Assembly (NCBI GenBank): GCA_020024515.1
Contig: JAHHTR010000070.1
Location: 1-10,918, forward strand
Length of the DNA: 10,918 nucleotides
Direction: 5' to 3'
Source of the DNA: Angelakisella sp.
Lineage (GTDB): Bacteria; Bacillota; Clostridia; Oscillospirales; Ruminococcaceae
Shown piece after piece: positions 6,637 through 10,918 of the stretch; the first letter of the stretch is position 1, and every line of letters begins with the position of its first letter. The notes beneath the pieces were generated by a model. That model was not told where the DNA came from. It did not search any database and worked only from the letters and a program-made list of their open reading frames with translations. The position numbers and the translations under genes were made by a program.

Positions 6637-6835
6637 TATTATTTGTATTGCATTGACATTTATAATTATCGCAAATGTACTTATAATCAATTTAGCACAT
6701 TTTTATTATATCATAAAAAGAACAATAAAGTATACAAGTAAAGAAAAAAATAAAACACAAAGGCTAACCGCTCTCGTCGACAAAGATAAACGGTTAGCCT
6801 TTATGCTTAACTTGAATATTAAATCATTGGTTTAA
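6617..6835 (+). CDS. 72-aa hypothetical single-pass membrane protein
   Basis: This 72-aa protein has one membrane helix (residues about 5-32, IICIALTFIIIANVLIINLA) and a basic, hydrophilic tail of about 38 residues (RTIKYTSKEKNKTQR...). AAAGGA lies about 10 nt upstream of the ATG, inside the previous gene. The last third of the coding sequence contains the 12-bp inverted repeat at 6759-6802, so the functional protein may in evolutionary terms be shorter, or the hairpin may serve as the transcription end. No family is recognised. Confidence 0.5.
   Translation: MIKIYFDIICIALTFIIIANVLIINLAHFYYIIKRTIKYTSKEKNKTQRLTALVDKDKRLAFMLNLNIKSLV
6759..6802 (+). repeat. 12-bp perfect inverted repeat, possible terminator
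   Basis: Arms 6759-6770 (AAAGGCTAACCG) and 6791-6802 are perfectly complementary with a 20-nt loop. It lies inside the 3' end of the small membrane-protein ORF. The left arm follows an A-rich run and the right arm ends in TTT, so terminator activity is possible on either strand but the U-tract is weak. Confidence 0.65.
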
Positions 6836-6855
6836 TTATATCCCAATAGATATAT

Positions 6856-6896
6856 TTTGTAAATAGCAAAAAGGTTCTTTACAAAAAATTTACAAA
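6856..6896 (+). promoter_or_regulatory. TTTACAAA repeats upstream of the HTH/initiator gene
   Basis: TTTGTAAAT at 6856-6864 is an inverted copy of ATTTACAAA at 6888-6896. A third copy, TTTACAAA, stands at 6878-6885, exactly 11 bp before the one at 6889. One inverted and two helically phased direct copies just before the gene at 6918 look like an operator or short iterons for a DNA-binding product. In such AT-rich DNA the match could be chance. Confidence 0.4.
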
Positions 6897-6917
6897 CAAT
6901 GAAAGGAATAAAAAACT

Positions 6918-7946
6918 ATGGATATTAAGTCAAAAGGATATGGAGCAATCGCCCAAAATGTTATGAGAAGTAAGGAAGTGAGCATAGGGGCAAAGACAGT
7001 ATACGCCTATCTCTGTTCCTATGCCGGACAGGGCGCGCTTGCATTTCCAAAATGTAAGACTATGGCTAATGATTTACAAATAAACAAAAACAATTTACAT
7101 AAATATTTGCGTGAACTGAAAGAAATGGAAATAATCAATATAAAACGTACTCCAAGATACAACATATATACTTTACTTCCAAACGAACAGGGCAGTACGT
7201 GGGGACGTTCAGAGAAAAAGAGCGGTAATTGGAAAGGTACAGTGTATAAGTATGCTATGAAAGACAGCAGACTTACTTTAAAGGCAAAGGCTATATATTC
7301 ATATCTATGTAGCTTTACAGATATTATGGGTAATGACGTATACCCTCACAGAGATGTACTCTTGTATGATTTAAGCATATGTGAAAACACATATTATGCA
7401 CATTTGAAACTGCTTAAAGAGTATGGATACATAAAAACCACTCAACGCAAAAATAAGGGGCGTTACGGCGTTTGTGACTACAAGATATGTATGGATATGC
7501 CTACGCACAGAAAAGCCGGCAAGGGCGAAATATCTGCCGATAAAAACACTCTCAAAAAACAATATTCTTACTCATACACCTCAAAAGAAAAAATAAGAAA
7601 TATCATCGATATGGAATATCAATATAAACAGGTTGTAGCAACCGCTGAAATCAAAAATATGTGTAAACAATTTGTTGATGCGTCAGAGAAAACAGACTAT
7701 ATAAACTTTGCAAAAAACACGGTAAGTCTGAGCATAGACTGTATTCATAAACTTATCAATAATCAAAACTACACAAAATATAACGATGAAATTGATTATT
7801 TGCTGATAAAGAACAACTTACAGGAAAAACTGTCCAAAGAAAACTTCTGCGATATGTTACTGAATATTTGCGAACATTTTAAGCAAATTAAATATCTTAA
7901 AACTTATATCAACAAAGTAATAATCAATTTTGCTCTTCAACTTTAA
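6918..7946 (+). CDS. replication-initiator-like protein with two tandem HTH_36 domains
   Basis: This 342-aa protein carries two copies of a winged-helix module, at about 15-78 and 113-176. Both contain the signature K(T/A)xYxYLCS (GAKTVYAYLCSYAG and KAKAIYSYLCSFTD), then a segment describing ordered activation (PKCKTMANDLQINKNNLHKYL and PHRDVLLYDLSICENTYYAHL) and a wing (MEIINIKR and YGYIKTTQR). HTH_36 domains of this kind are found in plasmid and ICE replication initiators. The C-terminus (about 240-342) is helical and ends in KYLKTYINKVIINF, like the IKNPKAYI-type ending of initiators. GAAAGGAA lies upstream of the ATG. A strong terminator follows. It probably binds the element's origin, or regulates it. 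A purely regulatory role is the alternative. Confidence 0.75.
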   Translation: MDIKSKGYGAIAQNVMRSKEVSIGAKTVYAYLCSYAGQGALAFPKCKTMANDLQINKNNLHKYLRELKEMEIINIKRTPRYNIYTLLPNEQGSTWGRSEKKSGNWKGTVYKYAMKDSRLTLKAKAIYSYLCSFTDIMGNDVYPHRDVLLYDLSICENTYYAHLKLLKEYGYIKTTQRKNKGRYGVCDYKICMDMPTHRKAGKGEISADKNTLKKQYSYSYTSKEKIRNIIDMEYQYKQVVATAEIKNMCKQFVDASEKTDYINFAKNTVSLSIDCIHKLINNQNYTKYNDEIDYLLIKNNLQEKLSKENFCDMLLNICEHFKQIKYLKTYINKVIINFALQL

Positions 7947-7951
7947 TTTTT

Positions 7952-8004
7952 GACTGTACTTTTTATTTTGAAAAAAAGAAATAAAAAATTACAGTCTCTT
8001 TTTT
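7952..8004 (+). terminator. intrinsic terminator after the HTH/initiator gene
   Basis: GACTGTA (7952-7958) pairs with TACAGTC (7990-7996). Inside it, TTTTTATTT pairs with AAATAAAAA across a short loop, and TCTTTTTT follows. It starts 6 nt after the gene's stop. This is the best canonical terminator in the element region. Confidence 0.85.
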
Positions 8005-8396
8005 CGTCTTCTAATTCGTAAAAACATAGAATTTTATATAAAAATACGTATTTTTTACTTTTTCTTTCTTTAATCAGCTAACCTTTTTATATTTTCAACA
8101 GATTGTGAATTTAAATTAACAAGACTTTGATACCATATCTACTTTGATGTATCTCTTTTTGGTGTACGGTAAAATGAGGCTCGGTAAAACGATACATCTA
8201 TATAATATATCCAGTTTATAAGATTAACATATACTTTGTATATATCAATAACAACATCTATCGCTGAAATATGACTTTTGGAACGATAACAAACAACAAA
8301 GTTGTTTGATTGAAGTAAAGAAAAAGAAAAAGCATAATCGAACATATGTTTATTTATAATATAAAATAAAATATATAATATTTTTGCTTTTAAGTA
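8005..8396. other. AT-rich noncoding stretch with small repeats
   Basis: About 390 bp have no ORF with a credible ribosome site. The longest open frame (minus strand, 8139-8345) has none. Visible structure includes an inverted pair GATGTATC (8146-8153)/GATACATC (8191-8198), two direct CGGTAAAA copies within that interval, and a perfect hairpin CAAACAAC-AAA-GTTGTTTG at 8290-8308. Between the initiator-like gene and the toxin-antitoxin pair, this could hold an origin, a small RNA or decayed sequence. None is proven. Confidence 0.5.
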
Positions 8397-8426
8397 TTGA
8401 CAAAAGAAAAAAATATATAGTATACT
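8397..8426 (+). promoter_or_regulatory. promoter of the toxin-antitoxin operon
   Basis: TTGACA at 8397-8402 and TATACT at 8421-8426 are separated by 18 nt. This is a near-consensus housekeeping promoter about 50 nt upstream of the antitoxin ATG. Confidence 0.8.
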
Positions 8427-8453
8427 ATACTTAGTAAGTAAATTAAGTATAGT
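8419..8453 (+). promoter_or_regulatory. palindromic operator of the toxin-antitoxin operon
   Basis: AGTATACT (8419-8426) is a perfect palindrome covering the -10 box. ACTATACTTA (8424-8433) and TAAGTATAGT (8444-8453) form a 10-bp inverted repeat just downstream. Ribbon-helix-helix antitoxins of this class bind such palindromes and repress their own promoter, so this is the likely autoregulatory site. Confidence 0.7.
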
Positions 8454-8473
8454 TATTATAAGGAGGATATTAT

Positions 8474-8728
8474 ATGAATAATAATACAGTCACTTGTTCT
8501 TTTACTATGGACAGAGATATTTATAATTCATACAAAAGTATAGTCACAAAAAATGGTGAAAATGTCAAAGGCAATCTTGTTCGGTATATGATGAATGTTA
8601 TTCGCTTTGAAACACCAAACGCTGAAACAATACAAGCTATTGAAGAAGTTGAGAAATTAAAATCAGACCCAAATAAGAAAACCTATAATTCCTTTTCTGA
8701 TATTTTACAGGAGCTTGATAATGAATAA
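8474..8728 (+). CDS. RelB/DinJ-family antitoxin
   Basis: This 84-aa antitoxin would neutralise the adjacent RNase and repress the operon. The N-terminus (TVTCSFTMDRDIYNSYKSIV, about 5-24) begins with the beta-strand and helix of a ribbon-helix-helix DNA-binding domain. The C-terminal half (PNAETIQAIEEVEKLKSD, then YNSFSDILQELDNE) is the flexible, acidic toxin-wrapping part typical of DinJ/RelB proteins. AAGGAGG lies 7 nt before the ATG. The stop overlaps the toxin start by 8 nt, giving tight antitoxin-first coupling. The family call is firm. Specific pairing with the downstream YafQ-like toxin follows from the overlap. Confidence 0.92.
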   Translation: MNNNTVTCSFTMDRDIYNSYKSIVTKNGENVKGNLVRYMMNVIRFETPNAETIQAIEEVEKLKSDPNKKTYNSFSDILQELDNE

Positions 8729-8999
8729 ATATAAAATTGTACAAACTTCAAAATTTAAGAAAGATTTAAAAATAGCAAAAAAACGTGGTTATGACCTTTC
8801 GCTTATAGGTAATATTGTAGATAAGCTTGCTAATGGAGAGACATTGGACAGTAAATATAAAGACCATATTTTAATTGGAAATTATCTTAATTGCAGAGAA
8901 TGTCATATAACCCCTGATTGGTTATTAATTTACGAAATAAGTAATGGCGAACTGATATTGTATTTAACAAGAACAGGAACACACAGCGATTTATTTTGA
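8721..8999 (+). CDS. YafQ-family mRNA interferase toxin
   Basis: This 92-aa RelE-superfamily toxin cleaves mRNA on the ribosome. The catalytic set known for E. coli YafQ is all present, shifted by about one residue: His49 (in KDHILIGNY), His62 (RECHI), Asp66-Trp67 (PDWLLIY), Arg84 and His88 in RTGTHSDLF, and terminal Phe92. The toxin should therefore be active. I choose ATG 8721 over TTG 8715 because AGGAG (8709-8713) lies 7 nt before it and YafQ proteins are about 92 aa. It overlaps the antitoxin by 8 nt. Its role here is probably to stabilise the element. Nothing suggests decay. Confidence 0.95.
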   Translation: MNKYKIVQTSKFKKDLKIAKKRGYDLSLIGNIVDKLANGETLDSKYKDHILIGNYLNCRECHITPDWLLIYEISNGELILYLTRTGTHSDLF

Positions 9000-9006
9000 T
9001 TATTAT

Positions 9007-9041
9007 AAAAAAATCAGCTACTTATCGTATAAGTAGCTGAT
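9007..9041 (-). terminator. 13-bp hairpin with U-tract on the minus strand
   Basis: Arms 9013-9025 and 9029-9041 (ATCAGCTACTTAT / ATAAGTAGCTGAT) pair perfectly with a 3-nt loop. Seven A's at 9007-9013 become a U-tract on the minus strand, so it is a strong leftward terminator. On the + strand the hairpin follows the toxin stop but has no U-tract, so it would only weakly end toxin transcription. Confidence 0.7.
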
Positions 9042-9081
9042 AAAAAGCCAAATAAAATGCAAAAATTTTATAAATTCTATA

Positions 9082-9110
9082 TTGCCTTTAATGTCAAATT
9101 ATGGTATAAT
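9082..9110 (+). promoter_or_regulatory. consensus promoter for the large noncoding RNA
   Basis: TTGCCT at 9082-9087 and TATAAT at 9105-9110 are separated by 17 nt. Transcription would begin at about 9117, a few bases before the first hairpin at 9123. No ORF with a ribosome site follows within 650 nt, which is the main reason to read the transcript as noncoding. Confidence 0.85.
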
Positions 9111-9116
9111 ATATAA

Positions 9117-9790
9117 CATAAAGGGAGTTTTAAAAAAGAAAAAACTCCCATAGCAAATAATCGTTTGCAGACGATTATTTGCATACGCCGAGAGATGTAA
9201 ATCACACATCACACGACTTATAGGAGTTGGTTTCACACGTGTTCATTCTAACACACGTTTGAGATAAAAGCAAGAGTTTGCAGAATGTGATTGTTGTTAC
9301 ATTTCTGTGAACTCTATTTTTTGATGTTAGATAAATAGTTCAGTCATTCTAAAAAGAAACTATTTATTTAATATATACAAGCCCAAACTGATGTCTATAT
9401 CAGTCAGCTTAGTACCTTGAAAATTGAAAAGAATTGTATCACTCGTAACCTTTTATGGTGGGTAGAAACTCTTACAGAGGAAATCGTCCGCAAGCAAGTA
9501 CCACATAAATTAATGCCAAAGAACTTGCGATGACAACATAAAAGATAATGATACTTCCGTAAAGTCATAAGTCGAGGGGAATATACATATAGACTGATAG
9601 TCCTCCGCAACTATTGATTACGGCTCATAAATACTATTTGAGTATTCTTGCCATTTGAGAAGCAAGAATAATGTGTAGCATATATTTCTATATGCTCGGT
9701 GGATACAATTTAGACAAATTATAGGAGTATAATAGAAAAAGCACCTAAACATTATTAAGTTAGATGTTTCTTCTATTATACTATAACTTG
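9117..9790 (+). ncRNA. giant structured noncoding RNA, ROOL/GOLLD-like candidate
   Basis: A consensus promoter starts about 665 nt of noncoding transcript. Visible stems in order are: 9123-9131/9141-9149 (9 bp), 9153-9164/9171-9182 (12 bp, 6-nt loop), 9274-9314 (interrupted stem), 9327-9340/9358-9371 (14 bp with one G-U), 9387-9392/9399-9404, 9489-9494/9524-9529 region, 9574-9577/9602-9605, 9630-9635/9641-9646, 9647-9651/9662-9666, 9677-9684/9689-9696 (8 bp, UUUC loop), and 9726-9737/9771-9782 (12 bp) at the end. More conserved-looking unpaired stretches lie between about 9405 and 9620. Known giant bacterial RNAs of about this size in Bacillota and their phages, namely ROOL (about 580-660 nt) and GOLLD (longer), lie near tRNA genes, as here. 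I could not align it to either family. Group I/II intron cores, RNase P and tmRNA signatures were not found. Confidence 0.7.
9726..9782. terminator. bidirectional terminator between the ncRNA and the tRNA-Ser genes
   Basis: A 12-bp perfect outer stem (9726-9737/9771-9782) encloses an imperfect inner stem (CACCTAAAC against GTTAGATG). On the minus strand the inner stem is followed by CTTTTTCTATT, a good terminator for the tRNA-Ser genes. On the + strand it is followed by TTTCTTCTATT, which can end the ncRNA. Confidence 0.6.
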
Positions 9791-9810
9791 AAACAATCAA
9801 ATCTTGTAAA

Positions 9811-9901
9811 TGGCGGAGATGAAGAGATTCGAACTCTTGCGCCGATTTCTCGACCTACTCCCTTAGCAGGGGAGCCCCTTCACCAGCTTGGGTACATCTC
9901 C
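9811..9901 (-). tRNA. tRNA-Ser(GCU), CCA encoded
   Basis: On the minus strand the acceptor GGAGATG (9895-9901) pairs with CATCTCC (9815-9821), with discriminator G and encoded CCA at 9811-9813. The anticodon loop CUGCUAA gives anticodon GCU. The long variable arm is that of a serine tRNA, and the T loop UUCGAAU is intact. Confidence 0.96.
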
Positions 9902-9924
9902 ATACCAATATATATAAATAAAAA

Positions 9925-10011
<87 letters not shown>

Positions 10012-10017
10012 GTAGTT

Positions 10018-10034
10018 GCGTTATCACCTAACGC
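10018..10034 (-). repeat. 6-bp hairpin in the tRNA-Ser leader
   Basis: GCGTTA (10018-10023) and TAACGC (10029-10034) pair around a 5-nt loop, just 6 nt from the tRNA 5' end and close to the predicted start site. It may be a leader structure of the precursor. Confidence 0.4.
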
Positions 10035-10040
10035 CTAATC

Positions 10041-10069
10041 ATAATAACATAAATTAAAATAAAAGTCAA
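10041..10069 (-). promoter_or_regulatory. promoter of the tRNA-Ser pair
   Basis: On the minus strand TTGACT (10064-10069) and TATTAT (10041-10046) are separated by 17 nt, about 30 nt upstream of tRNA-Ser(UGA). Confidence 0.8.
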
Positions 10070-10115
10070 GCTTTTTTTTTGAAAAAAATAAATAAATTTG
10101 AAAAAACATTTTAAC

Positions 10116-10144
10116 TTGACATTTTTTGTATAATATTGTATAAT
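10116..10144 (+). promoter_or_regulatory. consensus promoter of tRNA-Gln
   Basis: TTGACA (10116-10121) and TATAAT (10139-10144) are separated by 17 nt. A second TATAAT stands at 10129-10134. The predicted start is about 8 nt before the tRNA. It diverges from the tRNA-Ser promoter. Confidence 0.9.
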
Positions 10145-10158
10145 AACATCTGAAATAT

Positions 10159-10232
10159 TGCCCGATTGTGTAATGGTAGCACAGCAGACTCTGACTCTGT
10201 TTGTGAGGGTTCGAATCCTTCTCGGGCAACCA
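10159..10232 (+). tRNA. tRNA-Gln(CUG), CCA encoded
   Basis: Acceptor UGCCCGA pairs with UCGGGCA, with discriminator A and encoded CCA at 10230-10232. D stem GUGU/GCAC, anticodon stem GCAGA/UCUGU with loop CUCUGAC (anticodon CUG), and T arm GAGGG-UUCGAAU-CCUUC are all intact. Confidence 0.95.
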
Positions 10233-10250
10233 TATCAATAAGACAAAATA

Positions 10251-10280
10251 GATGTCATCGGTATAAAAGCCGATGACATC
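10251..10280. terminator. 11-bp hairpin downstream of tRNA-Gln
   Basis: GATGTCATCGG (10251-10261) pairs with CCGATGACATC (10270-10280) around an 8-nt loop. It lies between tRNA-Gln and the convergent membrane-protein remnant, so it could end both transcripts. No real U-tract follows on the + strand (GTGCTTTACG), and only CTATTTTG on the minus strand. Confidence 0.55.
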
Positions 10281-10317
10281 GTGCTTTACGTCGAAAAAAT
10301 TCAAAAAAAGTGAGTTT

Positions 10318-10690
10318 TTAAAAATGCTTTTTTACAGATGTCATTTCTAAAAATTTTAATATTTTTAGGATATGAACGAACACGCATATCATTATAATAA
10401 TAAAAGATATAAAAAAAGCTTTAATAAATAGATTGGAAAATAAAATAAACAAAAATGGCGTTACTTGTTGAGAAAATAAAGATTCTACTTTAAGAAAATT
10501 TTCAAATTTTATATAAAAAAATATGTTACTAATAAATAAACTTAAAAAAGCACCACTTTAAACTTACAAATAAAAAATGTCGCCTGCTTACTAATTGGGC
10601 TTTATAGGAAACAGCAGATAAAAACATATACTTTAATAAGCAAATAAAAATGGCACTAAGACCAAATTGCACAAGACCAGTAAAAACGGA
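10318..10690 (-). pseudogene. frameshifted fragment of a polytopic membrane protein, cut by an IS
   Basis: Two overlapping minus-strand open frames continue one another. The upstream part (10690 down to 10529) reads TGLVQFGLSAIFICLLKYMF and on to RRHFLFVSLKWCFFKF, then hits a stop. The downstream part (10557 down to 10318) reads SGAFLSLFISNIFFYIKFE and on to TSVKKHF and a TAA stop. Both are rich in Phe, Ile and Leu, with about four membrane segments in total. A one-base indel in a T-run at about 10540-10550 would join them. The upstream end stops at the insertion-sequence boundary at about 10689, so the 5' part of the gene is lost or displaced. I do not recognise the family. An open frame of about 80 codons is unlikely by chance in such AT-rich DNA, but hydrophobic bias could mislead. 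Confidence 0.5.
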
Positions 10691-10707
10691 CAATTAAAAA
10701 AAATAGA

Positions 10708-10744
10708 CCTCCTATGGTAGAATTAAATAAACTACAATAGGAGG
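10708..10744 (+). promoter_or_regulatory. hairpin that masks the orfA ribosome site
   Basis: CCTCCTAT (10708-10715) is complementary to ATAGGAGG (10737-10744), with a further GTAG/CTAC pairing inside. The right arm is the ribosome site. An extended -10 (TGGTAGAAT, 10715-10723) sits inside, so transcripts from it would lack the masking arm while read-through transcripts would carry it. Confidence 0.6.
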
Positions 10745-10751
10745 AATTTTT

Positions 10752-10918
10752 ATGCCACGAAGTTACAGCCATATACAGAATATAAGCACGAAATAATGGA
10801 ATTAAGAGCACAAGGATTTAGCGGAAGAGAAATATGTGAAAAATTTGGATTCACATTAAAACAATACAAGAATTTTATCAACCGTTACAATAGAAATCAA
10901 AAGAAACTTGAAGTAGGG
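10752..10918 (+). pseudogene. IS3-like transposase orfA, frameshifted near the start (partial)
   Basis: The ATG at 10752 follows AGGAGG at good spacing, but its frame reads only 14 codons (MPRSYSHIQNISTK) to TAA at 10794. The neighbouring frame from 10757 to the window end is open and reads TKLQPYTEYKHEIMELRAQG and then FSGREICEKFGFTLKQYKNF. That is a typical helix-turn-helix N-terminus of an IS3/IS150-type OrfA, which recognises the terminal repeats. It has no usable start of its own. Adding one A in GAAG (10759-10762) would restore MPRKLQPY. So either the gene is inactive, or a homopolymer base was lost in sequencing. The catalytic OrfB lies beyond the window. Confidence 0.6.

Larger units (their letters stand above)
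10688..10918 (+). mobile_element. left end of an IS3-like insertion sequence (partial)
   Basis: From GGACAATT at 10688 the sequence resembles the left terminus of IS3-type elements of Clostridia: a short terminal repeat-like segment running to GACCTCC, a small promoter region, then a transposase orfA with a helix-turn-helix. The element runs off the window, so the right terminal repeat and target duplication cannot be seen. The boundary is set where the membrane-protein reading frame stops and is uncertain by a few bases. Confidence 0.6.

Noticed and set aside
8139..8345. Minus-strand 68-codon open frame in the noncoding gap
   Set aside because: Its ATG has no ribosome site and the sequence resembles no family; the frame is expected by chance at this length.
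9540..9610. Possible group I intron core (AGACTGATAGTCC resembles a P7-like segment)
   Set aside because: No matching partner segment, no P3/P4 core and no splice context were found; a local hairpin explains the match.
9117..9790. Group II intron, RNase P RNA or tmRNA
   Set aside because: No domain V-like hairpin, no P4 RNase P signature, and no tRNA-like ends or tag reading frame were seen.
9404..9800. Two minus-strand open frames (9404-9610, 9618-9800)
   Set aside because: Neither has a ribosome site, composition is not protein-like, and they lie across strong RNA stems of the giant RNA candidate.
10035..10304. Minus-strand 89-codon open frame
   Set aside because: It runs antisense through tRNA-Gln and its promoter, with no ribosome site.
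10249..10345. AGATGTCAT at 10250 and 10337 as attachment-site direct repeats
   Set aside because: Only 9 bp identical; one copy belongs to a hairpin, the other to the membrane-protein remnant, and neither marks a boundary of transferred genes.

Overview
This is an AT-rich window (roughly 30-33% G+C by eye) with strong AGGAGG ribosome sites, consensus TTGACA/TATAAT promoters, CCA-encoding tRNA genes and protein families typical of conjugative elements of gut and rumen Clostridia (Lachnospiraceae/Ruminococcaceae-like Bacillota). The taxon is inferred from gene style, not from a marker gene.

Region 1 (1-8004) is part of a conjugative or mobilizable element (ICE or large plasmid), with all genes on the + strand. 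It opens with three small pilin-like proteins: a Flp-type prepilin and two TadE/DUF4320-like pseudopilins, probably the 3' end of a Tad-like surface or transfer apparatus. Next come a single-stranded DNA-binding protein, an unrecognised 297-aa helical protein, a Toprim primase-like protein (DUF3991/Toprim plus a DUF3849-like tail) and a 716-aa MobP3-type HUH relaxase. Together these look like the DNA-processing set for transfer: nick, coat the single strand, prime replacement synthesis. Three very small membrane proteins follow, then a protein with two tandem HTH_36-like domains that resembles replication initiators. Perfect inverted repeats punctuate this operon: before ssb, inside the primase gene, before and after the relaxase gene, and at the end of the small membrane genes.

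Region 2 (8005-8999) holds about 390 bp of apparently noncoding AT-rich DNA, then a DinJ/YafQ-type toxin-antitoxin pair with its own promoter and palindromic operator.

Region 3 (9000-10280) is the most interesting part. A consensus promoter at 9082-9110 drives about 660 nt with no credible ORF but a dense series of perfect hairpins, ending in a long hairpin at 9726-9782. It lies beside tRNA-Ser(GCU), tRNA-Ser(UGA) (both -) and tRNA-Gln(CUG) (+). Size, ornateness and tRNA neighbourhood suggest a giant structured noncoding RNA of the ROOL/GOLLD kind, or a new class. Divergent consensus promoters between the Ser and Gln tRNAs drive the two tRNA units.

Region 4 (10281-10918) contains a frameshifted fragment of a polytopic membrane protein gene (-), cut off by the left end of an IS3-like insertion sequence. 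The first transposase ORF of that IS also appears to carry a one-base frameshift close to its start.
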